Both the position numbers and the translations under genes were made by a program. Source: Bryopsis sp. KO-2023 (taxonomy: Eukaryota > Chlorophyta > Ulvophyceae > Bryopsidales > Bryopsidaceae). Taken from it: a stretch of 64,000 nt of DNA. The stretch covers positions 1,240,001 to 1,304,000 of the forward strand of contig BSYQ01000005.1 of the NCBI GenBank assembly GCA_030272585.1, read 5' to 3'. Under the pieces are notes generated by a model. The model was not told where the DNA came from and searched no databases. It was given only the letters and a program-made list of their open reading frames with translations. Of this stretch, positions 1 through 11,263 are shown piece by piece. Each line of letters opens with the position of its first letter. Position 1 is the stretch's first letter.

Positions 1-126
1 TTCCACATTTTAGCCGAGGAACTTTGATCCACACAATCGTCATTTCTTTGTCAGAAAGATTAAAGCACCCCCCCCCCCCTGCCAATATATCTCCGTTGCA
101 TTTCTCCGACATATATATGTTTACAT

Positions 127-1761
127 TCACATTTTCAGCTGCACCCCACCGTACAAATGGCCTTTACAGGGAGTTTGTGAAACGATGATTTTGCAACAAA
201 AGTTTTGAATTGGAACAGACATGCTTTGCTGAGGGGGGGCTTCTGTTTTGCAATCAGTGGTCACCTCGGCAGCATTGGTGGTGGTGGTGGTGATTCTTTG
301 GCGCTTCACTTGCTCCGGTGGTTCGCTGGGACTGGGAGATGGCCTCCTCTTTCCAGAAGTATTGTTGTTTGTGGTGATCATTGTGGTCTCCGTCACGATC
401 CTGGATTTTTTTGAATTAAGAAAAAAGACATGCTTGATTGCTGGGAAGAAACGAAATGTGAATAGACCTTACCTTCCGATCAAGTCATCCTCACTCTCTT
501 TAAATTCGGTTTCCCTTTGCTTCAAATGTTCAGCCAACCTTGTGTTCTCATCTCGATGCTCCCTTGTCCTGTGGGCAATTCAAAGACTTACTTTTTTTTT
601 TTTCAACATAGAGCTGATTTTTGGGAAATCAGCCGAAAGCAAGGGGTGCGATGTTGGAAAAAGCGACCGATCACTCGAAATAACATGCTAATCAATGAGA
701 CAATAATCTTGAGGAAAAACAATGTCTTCGACACTGTAGAACCACCCCAACCATCCGCAAAAAAAACGAAAACATTCGAAGGATCCTCGTTTTAAAAGAA
801 ACTGAAGACGAAAAAAAATAAGAACATTTGATAGGTGTTTGGATGTGTTTGTGTTTTCTGGAGGGAAATTTTTCGGGATCCACGTACTTCGCAACTTCCA
901 GCACGAAGCGTTTCCTGTATTCCTCGAAGCTAGATTCTCTGCAAAGACAAAGAACAGAACATTCTGCCAACTGAAATTACTAATTTCAAGATATCATAAA
1001 CTCCAGCTTGGGATGACGTAAGAACAACACTGACCACATATGGCACGCTCTCTTTTCCCCAAAAAAAAGAGGAGAAAAGAGATGAGGGACTTCAAAACAT
1101 TGACCACATTTCTTGTCACACCTTTCAAGCAACTCCATCTCCCTTCTCTTCATTTCCTGTTCTTGAGTCACAATACGAGTCTTTTTCTTTTTTTATCGTT
1201 TTGTACCTCTCCTGCTCCTCCCTCCAACTGACCAGCCGGCAGGAGCGGCCGTCCACGTCCTTCCAGTGCTCCTCGTTCTTTGCCTAGGCGATCAGCTCAA
1301 GCTGGACCTGGATGTCCCTCTACTGAGCATCCTGATCCTCCTCTGTTGCTTGCAGGGAAGCGAACTGCTCCTGAAAAACGAAGCGCAGCAAGACACACAC
1401 CACACAAATTTAGTCACGATATATCACAGGAAAAACACCTTTTGCAAGACAGGAGGAAACTTGGAAGATCGAAATCCTGTGTTGACCGTAAATGGAGCTC
1501 ATTGGGGAAATCGAAAGAAAATCCCTGAAATGCATGAAACAAATGGGGAAAAAAACAGAGGCAATGGAGTTTTTGGATTTAGGTGCTGGGTTTTGATTTC
1601 TGTGGTTGCCACAGAAACATGGAAAGAGAGCTCTGAAGAGTTCTGAGCCAATTAAGCTTCAGTCACCTTATCTTTCTTCAGCTCCTTCTCAAGCTTGGCC
1701 AGGGATTCCTCCTTCTGGGCAGTTTTGGCGACGCGCCCGGTCGATGTCTTGCCCACCACAC
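127..1761 (-). CDS. Coiled-coil protein of unknown function (5' end not found, one damaged exon)
   Basis: I do not recognise the family. Five exons on the minus strand join with compatible phases: 1761-1667, 1370-1122, 938-888, 568-473 and 400-127. The phases across the last four are exact: codons are split AG/A, AA/G and AG/G at consecutive joins. The middle of the protein is highly charged (Glu/Lys/Arg-rich, motifs such as MKRREMELLERE and EYRKRF), typical of a long coiled coil. The last exon encodes a Ser/Pro/Thr-rich tail containing GKRRPSPSPSEPPEQVKRQR, perhaps a nuclear signal. Exon 1370-1122 has two in-frame TAG codons and a length (249 bases) that does not fit the flanking phases, so it carries a net one-base shift. 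Either the gene is decaying or this exon is mis-modelled. Exons upstream of 1761 were not identified. Confidence 0.5.
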
Positions 1762-2205
1762 CTGGAAACGTCCGTGTGCACATACCCATAGCGGGTGCCC
1801 ATGGAGGACAACGCCTGGGAAGCTCTCACAATTCAAAATTCGTGCAAGTAAAACGATCGTGGACTGTTTCGGTTGCGTTGTCGCCTTCTTTTTTTCAGGA
1901 TAACCGGAAACAACTTCCATCTTCTTCAATTGCAGGTGCCGTACATCGCGCAGCGCGCACAGTCGCTAGCGACAGTGATACTTGTAGGGAAATGAATTTG
2001 AGGGGGGATGAAGCTCGAATTCTCTGTGAGATACTGGTAAGGATCTTGCCCCCAGCGACAGCCAGCGATTTTTTCGCGCGCTTCGCGCGACCATCACATC
2101 ATGTCAGACATCCGAACGTCTTTTCACCACGATGCTGATGTGTCGCGCGACAAGACCGGTCACACCATCGCTCCACCCCGTGATACGCAACCGGGGCTAG
2201 CAATT

Positions 2206-2495
2206 AATTTTGCCGCCGAATGCTTAATTATGGCGCCGAAGGCTGAATTTTGCCGCCGACCGACTGGCAGCCGCCGGTCTACTTCGCGCTTGTTTAGCCC
2301 ACTCGCTTGGCGCGCGCCGGTCGCGCTAACCCTAAACCCTAAACCCAATCCCCCCTTTTTTTTCGGTCTGACATACATACGCGGGTCGCCTGTCGACCGA
2401 CATCGCGACATCGCGTCTCCGAAGGGACGTCTGCCAGTCGGGCGGCGGCAGAATTCAGCATTCGGCGGCAAAGTTCAGCATTTGGCGGTAAAGTT
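2206..2495. mobile_element. Fold-back element 1 (65-bp inverted arms, telomere-like core)
   Basis: The arms 2206-2270 and 2431-2495 are inverted copies of each other, about 80 percent identical by eye, separated by 160 bases. Each arm is itself built from about three degenerate 22-base subrepeats with the core GCTGAATTTTGCCGCCGAA. The spacer holds CTAACCCTAAACCCTAAACC at 2326-2345. There is no coding capacity, so this fits a MITE or fold-back type element. No flanking target duplication was found. Confidence 0.6.
2326..2346 (+). repeat. Interstitial telomere-like CCCTAAA tract (copy 1)
   Basis: About two and a half units of the plant/alveolate-type telomere repeat. It lies inside a 70-base sequence (from 2285) that is repeated directly from 2683, each time followed by a C/T homopolymer run. 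Confidence 0.7.
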
Positions 2496-2553
2496 AAGTT
2501 TTTGCCCGCAACTGGTACCTTCAGTCCGACATCCCGTTAAAAGTCGCCGGCTG

Positions 2554-2873
2554 AATATTCAAAAATCACTATTTTGTCTTCTTTCATCACTATTTTAGTC
2601 ACGATAGCGTCACAGTCCGACAGTCGGCGCGCGCCGGTCTACCTCGCGGTCGCTCGACGCGCGCCGGTCGCGCCGGTCTACCCCGCGCTTGTTTAGCCCA
2701 CTCGCTTGGTGCGCGCCGGTCGCGCTAACCCTAAACCCAACCCCCCTTTTTTTGTTCGTCGGACATACAGCATCGGAGTGACGGGAGTCGGACTGTGACG
2801 CTGTCCTGACCGACCAGGGCGACAGCTCGGAAAATAGTGATGAAAGAAGACAAAATAGTGATTTTTGAATATT
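2554..2873. mobile_element. Fold-back element 2 (perfect 43-bp terminal inverted repeats)
   Basis: Bases 2554-2596 and 2831-2873 are perfect 43-base inverted repeats. A second perfect 16-base inverted pair lies inside them (2606-2621 and 2787-2802). The core shares a direct repeat of about 70 bases, with a CCCTAAA motif at 2725-2738, with the neighbouring fold-back element, so the two are related. It is non-coding and sits about 160 bases upstream of the first NOB1 exon that I can place. Confidence 0.7.
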
Positions 2874-3033
2874 TTGCCAAACAGGCTCCAGCATCGCAGC
2901 TCCCCCATCGCTGCCTGGCCCTCACACTGTTGCGACGCGACAGCCCTCTCGGAATCAGAGCCAAGCTCCCCTGTCACCAATCCTGCAGCAGCAAAGTCGC
3001 GGTGGGTGGAAGCTCTAAAACGACGACGCGAAG

Positions 3034-5200
3034 GTGGCCGTCGTGGACACAAAAGAGGTGCTCGCTGAGGTTCGAGACAAGAAGTCTCGCGAGTGGCTGG
3101 ACCGGTTGCCCTTCGGAATAGACGTGGAGGAGCCTGATGAGGATTGTTTGAAAGCAGGTGATTTTGGGTTAGCAAGCTGAGCAAAGATTATATTTTTGGC
3201 ATGTGGTGAGAAGCAATGCAATTCTGGCTCTGGATGCTAGCACATGGATTTTCGAGTCCAAAAAATTGCAGCCACATGTGATTGGAAAGGGAGGGGGGGG
3301 GGGCCTGGATGGATGATAATGGGAAATGTGAGTTGGAGTGGTGCTTGCAGTGGTGAGGTTTGCACGAGCAACTGGGGACTTGAGCTTTTTGTCGGAGGTG
3401 GATGTGAGGGTGATCGCCCTTACGAGGAGCCTGGAAAAATCCGTCCATGGGTTGGAGAATATCAAGGGCCTCCCAGAGCAGGTGCAGAAAAAATGTTCTT
3501 TTTTTTGCATCATCCGGTCATTTTGAAGTATAATTTCCCACCGTGATCGAGGGCTATAAAACAAGGATGGGTCGATTGAGGTGTTTTTTCATTACGATCA
3601 GGTTAAAGTCAAGCGAGCATGTTTCTAAGGGGGCTTCCATTCCAGGCTGGGGCGACGTCCCGAACCCTGAGGATTGGGCAGCGGTGGATTGAACGAAAGG
3701 GAAGCTCAAGGCCTGGTGGAGGGGGCCACGACGTCTGGGCAGAGCAGAATATTGAGTACATTAGGAGCCCTCAGTCTGACGGATGCCACCAATACAGAGG
3801 GTCAAGATTTGACCGATGGTGAGGGGGAGGAGGGGGAAAACGGGTCCAGCAACCATGAACCAATCATTCCGGAGGGTCGAGACTTGGCTGGGTGTGAGTT
3901 TAGAGGAGGAGCCGGCAAAGGGGACTCTGGACGATGGGGTTGGTGCGGTGGATGCGTTGGGGGTGGATGCGAATGGACAGGGGTTTGAAGATGGGGATGA
4001 TGACTGGCAAGTGGCTAAAAGCAGCAAAAAGAAAAAGGCCGTAGTGGAGAAATCGATGGAGGGGGCTGGCGAGCAGCAGAGTGATGGGGAGGCTGGGGCG
4101 GAGGAGGATTTGGAGGAAGCTTCCAAGAGCAGCGTCGGTTGCATTACATCCGACTTCAGCATGCAGAACGTGTTGATCCAGATGGGCTTGAGAGTGGTGA
4201 CTCCGGATGGAAGGCGAATTAGGGAGGTGAAAAGATGGGCCATCTGGATGCTCTGCTTGCTTCTTTGTGACGAAAGAGGTGGGGATCGATTCTAACACCA
4301 TGCATCGTGCACCCACCATAGTTAAAAAACCAACCGCTGAGAAAAGGATTCCCAAGTGAATTCACTGAATTTGGCTGAGTGGAGTTTTGACTGATCCGCT
4401 TGTTAGCCCCCCTGTTGAGTTTTTCTTCTGGCTTTTCTTGGAGGTCGGTCGAATTTTTTGTGCGAAATGTGGGAAGGCGTCTGTGGAAAGAGTTGAATTC
4501 AGGACCGATGCTGATGGCTCCGAGGTTTTCGGTGTGAGAACCAAGCATCGAACGAGAGGAACCAAGTATTCGATTCCTATGCCAAAGGTAGTCGGAATGA
4601 GATAGTGAACCTTTTCCAGTGTTTTGAATGTGAATCGTCAGAACAGGGTCATTGATTTCTTCTTTTTCACTGTTTTGGAATGCTATTTTTTGTTTTGCAG
4701 CAATGCATTTTTTTTATTTTTTTATTTTTGATATTTTGCAGCAATTCTTTTTCATTTTTCATTTTTCGTTTCTTTTTTTTTTTGGTTTTTTTCTTGGACA
4801 TTTGAGCATGTGAAAGATGGGTTGATAGAAAATTGAACACCATTCCCGAAGCAAATTTGGTGTTCAAAGGAATAACCTTGCTACAGGACCCTTTCTGGCT
4901 GCCCCATTTTCAGATGGATGCTAATGCTTTTTTTTGCACGTTTTCCCCCATTTTTTGTTTGGGTTTGCAATTTCAGGGTGGAAAAAGAAACAAGGATCCC
5001 ATATTGTCGGAGGATGTCATGAATCAGCGTCTGAAGACTTTCACCACCCCCCGAAAAGAAAAGAAAATGATGGACGCTTTCGCCCCCGAATACGGAACCG
5101 ACACCTGGCACAAAATGCAGTGGCAAAACAGGGGATCAAAGATTTGCTGCCCAATCGGAAAAACCCCAACGAGCGCAAACATGGGAAGCGAAGGAAATGA
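3034..5200 (+). CDS. NOB1: NOB1-like 20S pre-rRNA endonuclease (frame breaks present)
   Basis: NOB1 is the PIN-domain nuclease that matures the 3' end of 18S rRNA in late 40S particles. Exons seen: 3034-3157 (PIN segment, TKEVLAEVRDK), 3351-3481 (ATGDLSFLSEVD), probably 3646-3690 (GWGDVPNPEDW), about 3800-4278 (acidic linker, then SDFSMQNVLIQMGL), 4444-4587 (zinc ribbon second half, FCAKCG, then TKYSIPMPK) and 4977-5200 (FAPEY, basic C-terminus ending GKRRK). The splice phases between 4278, 4444, 4587 and 4977 are all zero. The first CxxC (CSACFFVTKE) is only readable after a +1 shift near 4244. The C-terminus is only readable after a second shift near 5100. The first exon with the PIN catalytic Asp was not found; two fold-back elements lie just upstream. 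Family assignment is firm; whether the gene is functional is open. Confidence 0.82.
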
Positions 5201-7273
5201 TCCTATGTTTTTGTTTCTTTTGACAATTGATTTGTGTTTCTGACGAGGTTGGAGGGGGGGGGGGGGGGGGGGCGGGGCAAGGTTGCAGTGCATGGCGGTG
5301 GTGGATGGTTTTGATGGCTTGTAGAGTGTTTATGATTCATCTTTCCCCCTTGTAATTCGATAAGGTCAGCATCCTTAATTAATTAAGTTGGTTTGGTAGA
5401 ATAACCCATTGGTGCATATCTACAATTGACACCTTTCTGTGGTAGATATGTGGTTTTGTGAGAGAGGAAAACGGTTGCTGGTTGGGGGCATCATGACGGT
5501 GGGTTCGATTCCCCGGACTGCTTTGCATGGCTTTGAGACAAGGTTGAATAGCCATAGGAAATGTCATGTTTTGGGTTTTGCAAACCCATCGTGATGCATG
5601 TTGGTTATTTTGATGACACCTCCTGCTCCATAAAAGGCAAATTTCATCAGTGGGGGTAAAAATACCCACATTAATTTTTTGATTAATTTTTTTTCCAATC
5701 TTTTCACAACAGTGCGACTTGCTTTTTGGGGGGTTTTACGGGTAGGGATGGTTGTCAAGCATGTTCGAGGTAGACCGCAGGCCATAGTGGGTTCTGGCAT
5801 CTCTATATATATACATATGGCTCCCAAGGCTGGATTCAGTTACAGTACCAAGAGTTACAGTACCAAGGGTTACTCGTTGGCTGAGGCTGGAGCGGTGGTC
5901 TTAAGAATTGTGTCTATCCAGCCCACACAAACTGGAATTCCAGTTGTTCGAACAACTGTCAATGATCCTGTTGGCGGTGAGCCAAGCGATATAACCCAGG
6001 GTGAGAATAACCCACGGATTATCCTGCAAACGAAGAGAATATATTCGTTGAGGGTAAGGGGTGGTTCTCTTGATTGTATTCTTTCGGAAATCCACACATT
6101 GGGTCTTGAATCATTGGTCCACACCTCAGCAACTGTAAAGTTTGTAATGGGATCTTTGCTGCATGGCAGCGAGTATTTGACTGGCAGAAGAGCAAGGATT
6201 TCTGGCTGCTGATTGTTATGTATCTGCAGGCTCTGTACTTTTGGAGGGAACGATCAACACAAATTTCATCCATCGTTCCATATAGATATATACAAATGAG
6301 GAAGCTCCCATTGCTTTTGCTCCTCTCCTGTTCCTTTTCATCCACCCAGAATTTCGGTAAAAAACACCCCTCAGCCGGCGAAGCGTCCAGTCTGGGTGGC
6401 TTTTGTGGTGAAGCACTGAAACCATTCACAGGGGGAATCTCTGAAACTGAAAAAAAGCTATCATGTTTTCCACTTCGATTACATAACAAAACATATGTTC
6501 GATACAATTCATTGCATCAATTCTTAACGCACACTGTGAAAACTTTGCTTGCTTGAAATTTCTTAAACGAAAATTATCACATCACTCGTTTAGTTCCTGA
6601 ACGTTCTGGTTTCACAGCTATAGATGCCTTCACCAACAAGCATCCCCACAAACACACACACAAAAAAATACATCAGTATCTTCAATTGGAAATATTCACT
6701 GGGTTTGAACAAGAAGAGCACTCGACAGAAGCAAATGATCATAATGTTCGAATATTTTTTCTTACAACAACAAGAACAACAACATAGCAGGTTTAATTCC
6801 AAGCCCACCTCAAGCAAGAGCCGATCCACCGTCGCAAAACCTTCTGGCAGGGTGACATGTCTGTTAACCGCCAACACCTCTTTAGAAATCATCATTCAGG
6901 GTACTGCTTTGAAAAACAAATCTTTCCGAAAAAACCTCGTGGGATCACGCGAAAAATTTGGTGTTTTTCTCGCTGTAACATGTCGCGGAGCGCTCACCGA
7001 AATTCGAAGTGGTTGTCGTAGTATGGTTTGGAATAGAGGAAGTCATCCCATGATGCCATGATATCCACGGCGATCGGCGATCGGCGATGGGGTGGTGGGA
7101 ACAAGGTCGGCTCCGAGGACGGGAAGTGCGATCACCCGAATCACCACTGTTGCGTGCGCCGGCAAGCAATCCAGCACCTGTTGTACATTCTGCCCCTCCG
7201 CTGGGTTTTTGAACGCGGTTGCGGGCCAGAGAGTCCGACAACGATGCGACATCGTGGTCGATCTCTTGGGCCA
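5201..7273. other. Unassigned stretch
   Basis: Contains an 18-base G run with one C (about 5252-5275) and an open frame on the plus strand (5679-6212) with no recognisable domain. A conventional Pol III B-box-like string lies at 5502-5512 without a convincing tRNA fold. I see no supported gene. Confidence 0.5.
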
Positions 7274-7309
7274 TCTCTTGTGGGTGCAAAGAGGGGCACC
7301 CACAAGAGA
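7274..7309. repeat. Perfect 14-bp stem / 8-nt loop hairpin, copy 1
   Basis: Arms 7274-7287 and 7296-7309 are perfectly complementary, with loop AAAGAGGG. The same hairpin plus a few flanking bases recurs at 34117-34152 in otherwise different sequence. Confidence 0.8.
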
Positions 7310-7329
7310 CGCTGCACTTGAGGAGGGTA

Positions 7330-8587
7330 TTCGCAAGGAGGATGTATCGCTGATCATTTTAACTCGAGTGTGACATATTAAAGCAGCCTGTTTGCGAACC
7401 CTGCTTAAAAAGCTTTTAATCCTTTCATGTCTGGGACTTGGAGCTGGGGTTTCCGATCGTCGAAGGAAAGAGCGATGGGGACGGAACAGAGGTGTATACG
7501 ATTGAAGCATCTTTTGGTTTCTGATTTGGCTTGCTGTCGTTGAATCGAAAATCCGTATGTGCGGGTCGGCGTTTCAATCGATCGACAACGATGAGTGGTA
7601 TCCGCTCCTTCCTCACGAGGAAATCAGAACCATCCAGTCCTAAGCAATCGGGCAGAAATGCCCCCCCTATTTGGTAAACAGACGTAATGTCTTCGACGGG
7701 GAGCATCGAGTTAGGGGGTGAGAAAAAAATTGGTTCCCTCTGCACTTTTTTTCTTGTCTCTGATATCTAATAATCCCTTTTCTTTGCTCCATTTGATCTG
7801 TGATTTTCTGATTTGCACCAGAAATATTCTCTTGTGTTTTTTTGCGGTGCAGAGGAAAAGGACAACCGTCAACTGGAATCTGAAGCCAAAAGGTGTCTAT
7901 GCTCTGCATCTCAAAAGAAAACCTCTGTCATCAAATTTGTCATGCGATGATTTTTTGTTCTAATTCAGAAACCTACCAACATCTGGTGACAGAGACCTCG
8001 ACATTGTGGAGTCCGTGGAGCTGTGATTTTTTTTTCTTCCAGAAAGCGAACAGAAAAAACACACGCAGACATCCCCTCTTGGGATCCCAAATCAAATCAG
8101 CAAGTGGTTGTGAATTTGGTCGATTTCCCTGTTTCTGCAATCGACGCCCTCCCCCCCTTTTGGTTTCTTGAATTTTTTTTTTTTTTTTTTTTAGAATAAT
8201 TTTTGGGGGTCGATGCAAAAGAGTGGTGTTGTTCTGATTAGGTTGAAGGCCAGGCCCTGTTTTGAACGTCGCACGGAAAACCTGAAACCAAGGAGGTGAA
8301 AGGGAAATCCCAATCCACAGAGCTGAGGAAGGAATTCCTATCGTACTGGCAAACAGAGCTGTACACATCGTAAGGCTCGAACAGGAAAAAAAACACACAC
8401 ACACATATATTCCAAAGAAGCGTTTCGCTTTTTTGATGTTGGATCCTTGACAAAGCAGTAAAAAAGAAAAATAGATGGGAGGAGGTGGGGGTTGTGCAGG
8501 GTACTATGACGAGTACTATTCTCTCTGCTTTGCGTTTCATTTTGCCAGATCAGGACTTCACCTAACGACCCTGAAAGCTCACCCCTT

Positions 8588-8618
<31 letters not shown>

Positions 8619-8620
8619 GG
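7330..8620. repeat. Segment D' of a duplicated block
   Basis: Nearly identical to 36716-38156 (offset 29386 at the left). The right limit in the other copy is the T-run/G-run junction matching 8587-8623. The segment may hold exons of a plus-strand gene: an open stretch 8192-8296 ending at a GT (includes GVVLIRLKARPCFERR) and another from about 8320 (AEEGIPIVLANRAVHIVRLE). A minus-strand open frame of 106 codons at 7425-7745 is kept intact in both copies but has no recognised domain. I do not assign a product. Confidence 0.8.
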
Positions 8621-8635
8621 GGGATTTCCGATGTA

Positions 8636-8799
8636 CTTATGGAATTGTGCGGGCTATGTCGAAAGCTGGCTCCTCCATTTTCGGGACATCGCTCACCGAC
8701 TTGATCGCTTTTCTGTTGACTTTCTTTTCAGCCATGCCTGCTATGCAAGCATTCGGGGTGTACGCAACGCCAGGTGTCCTTTTTGATTTCTTCTTTCAG
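8636..8799 (+). CDS. Patched/NPC1-type sterol-sensing domain exon (partial gene)
   Basis: The plus-strand frame reads SKAGSSIFGTSLTDLIAFLL, then SAMPAMQAFGVYATPGVLFDFFFQ in two pieces, and stops at a clean donor (CAG/GTACGG at 8800). This pattern (G-S-I..TSLTD..AF.....S.MPA...F...A.....FDF..Q) matches the end of the sterol-sensing domain of NPC1/Patched family membrane transporters, including two hydrophobic helices. No acceptor AG lies between the 27-base G run (8597-8623) and the conserved residues, so the exon start is uncertain and may be inside or beyond the homopolymer. Remaining exons of such a large protein were not found, so this may be a gene fragment. Confidence 0.55.
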
Positions 8800-8824
8800 G
8801 TACGGTTTCAGACAGAATTTTATT

Positions 8825-9212
8825 TTTAATTCTTGCATTGAATTCTGTTAAAATCCCTGTTCGTTTTACACTTGTGCTGGGTTTTTTTTTTTCTAGGCAT
8901 TGAGATTCTTCCCTGTTTTGTTTTTTCGATTAATGTTTTGTGCTAATGCGCAGAATAATTTATTTATGAATATTAAATATTACATCGACGACGAAATAAC
9001 AATGCAAATGTATATCTTTTATACTGTATTTGTAGAATGATCAACTGCTTTCTTGTGTCCAAGGAAACACACAATGTCCAATTTTCTTGGTTGCATGTTT
9101 GTAAATTGATCAAGTAGCTACAACAGGCATAAAATAATTTTGTAACCATGAACTGGGTGCTTCCAGTTTCTTCCAAATTCAAAACTGGTTTTTGTTTTCG
9201 GCATCAACTGGA
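8825..9212. other. Unassigned AT-rich stretch
   Basis: T-rich sequence between the sterol-sensing exon and the start of duplicated block A. No gene or repeat is supported. Confidence 0.5.
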
Positions 9213-10467
9213 ATTTCTTTTAGATGATTTCCTCAAAAGAGTTTTCCATCTCACTCTTTTGATATTACTTCCTGTGGAGAATCTTCATCTCTTTTGTGGA
9301 GTATTCTTTTGGTCACCCTTCATCTCACACTTTTTCCCACATGGATGTCCCATCACTTCATGGATTCATTCACTGCCATTCATCCTAGCCTTCACATATA
9401 TTAAACCAATTCATGATAGCTTGAATTTCCTTATGATGCGTTTGCTGGTTCAACGATCAAGTGCACAACCCTACCACAGCCTGCAGTTTAATCCATGGGG
9501 TTCCCCCACATTTCACAATGATTTTACACCATATAGTACAAATACTTCACAAAACCCCCAAATCCTTTCATTAAGTTTTCCTCTCATGTTATTTTTCTAG
9601 TGTTCAGAAGTCTGTCGATGTCGGTTTCATAAACAGAAAGCCTCCCGAAAATTGGACATCCACCTACGGTATGATTTCTCTGATTCAGCACCAGTTTGTT
9701 TTCAATAAAGCAATGTAAATCCAAAAGCTTACCAGAGGGTTCTCTCACTTCTATCTCCTGGTGTTTTTTGGTGCCATGTTGAAAGATTAGGTAGTATTGT
9801 TGGTTTTCTATTTCTCTGTCAGACTCACTGGGCCAAGCAACATGACAAAAAAGACATGCCCCCCCCCCCAAAAAAAAGAAAAAAAATATTACAAAACCAA
9901 CAACAAGAAACAAGAACAAGAAACAAGAAGCTTTTCTTTTTCCCAAAACCCTCTCCCCAGTTTTGCTGTTAAAAGTGGTTTTTAACAAGTAGTCTGGGAA
10001 AAACTGAAAACGAAAAAAAGGAACAATAAAAAGGACTTCTTTTGCCATTCTTAACCATGCATGCAAATGTATGTCGCTTCGGTCACCACTAATTTTCTTT
10101 CTATGGATTTTCCAACCAGGATTGTTTTTCCCTCTCCCTCAGCCTGTTCCAATTCTTGTTTCCACCAGTGTTTTTTTTCACTTTTGCTAAGACAGGGGGG
10201 CAGGACCTACTTCATATTTTTTACTTATGTGAAAATTATCCAGATCCAAGAAATGCACAAATTCAAAAGTGAGGAAAAAAAAGGACAGGATCAAAAATTT
10301 ATTTTTTGTTCCGTATAAGAAAGTACCCCAAATCAAACCCCCTCTGGCTGCGGAGGTCATCCCTGTAAAGAGTTGTGGGAAAAAAAAAGGACAATAGACA
10401 TACAGCCATCATACAACCCCCCTCCCCTCTTGGGTAATATATAAATGAAAAAAAACAAAGTGCATCA

Positions 10468-10779
10468 TCATCTGTATTTGCAGCCCCTTTTGTTAAACCC
10501 ATGGAACCCTTCCGGCAAGTCTGTCATAAACCAGGGGTGCGACAGGATCCCCTCCGTGGCGAGTCTTTTCTTAGGGTCAGGGCACAGCAATCCAGCAATC
10601 AATATATGGTAATCTTCTGATACTGCGCCCCTCGGTGAGCATGAAGCAATCTTATAAGAAAGATTTTGCAATGGGTCACTCGGGCCAGGGATGTTGAAGT
10701 TTCCAGGCAATACAGGTTCTGGGTATTCCCCATAGACCATCACGTGAAGACATACACCGGCAGCAAAGAGGTCCAATGC
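10468..10779 (-). CDS. Ser/Thr protein kinase C-terminal exon (SnRK2/CAMK-like), block A
   Basis: Final exon, minus strand, following a CTAG acceptor at 10780. It encodes kinase subdomains IX to XI: LDLFAAGVCLHVMVYGEYPE (equivalent to the DxWSxGV..Y.ML.G..PF segment), then LLCPDPKKRLATEGILSHPWF (invariant Arg of subdomain XI). The protein ends shortly after at a TGA. The closest family I recognise is the SnRK2/CAMK group. The exons with the ATP site, HRD and DFG motifs are not found upstream (to the right), where an NSUN2-like exon is met instead, so this looks like a gene piece rather than a complete kinase. An identical exon lies at 43860-44171. Confidence 0.6.
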   Translation of the reverse strand, partial: ALDLFAAGVCLHVMVYGEYPEPVLPGNFNIPGPSDPLQNLSYKIASCSPRGAVSEDYHILIAGLLCPDPKKRLATEGILSHPWFMTDLPEGFHGFNKRGCKYR

Positions 10780-11263
10780 CTAGCAACAGGCACCACCAAA
10801 TCAAAACCTTAGCGCAACTCAATAACTACAGTGGATATTTCTACAATCCCACCTCGTGTCATTGTATTGTACTGTACCATATAGGCATAATTTTGGGCCT
10901 TTTTCCAGTTGTTTTTTTTTTTTTTTTTTTTTTTCCTGCACAAGGCATATTCCTGACATTTGTTTTTTTGGTATATTTCAATAAAAAAAAGGATCAAGCC
11001 CCCGGCCGAAAACGAGAGACATGAACATCTATATTTATTCATGCAAGTTTTTAAAGAGAGCAACCCCTGATGACCAGATTTTAAAATTTCCCGGCGCCTC
11101 CTTACCTTTCTCATGCTCAGGGACATCCATGATTCTGAGTGCACTGCAAAAAAAAAAATACATAAAAAAAAAGACTCAAAGCTTCGGCAAACCTGCCTCG
11201 CCCATTGCTGAAAGTCACCGGCAAAGGTGTGACGACTGGCGGAGCGCGGCTGTAACATAAAGC

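Noticed and set aside
2326..2738. A true chromosome end
   Set aside because: Only two or three CCCTAAA units at each site, embedded in fold-back elements with genes on both sides.
5497..5516. B-box-like GGTTCGATTCC suggesting a tRNA gene
   Set aside because: Only three T-stem pairs form and no acceptor or D arm can be drawn around it.
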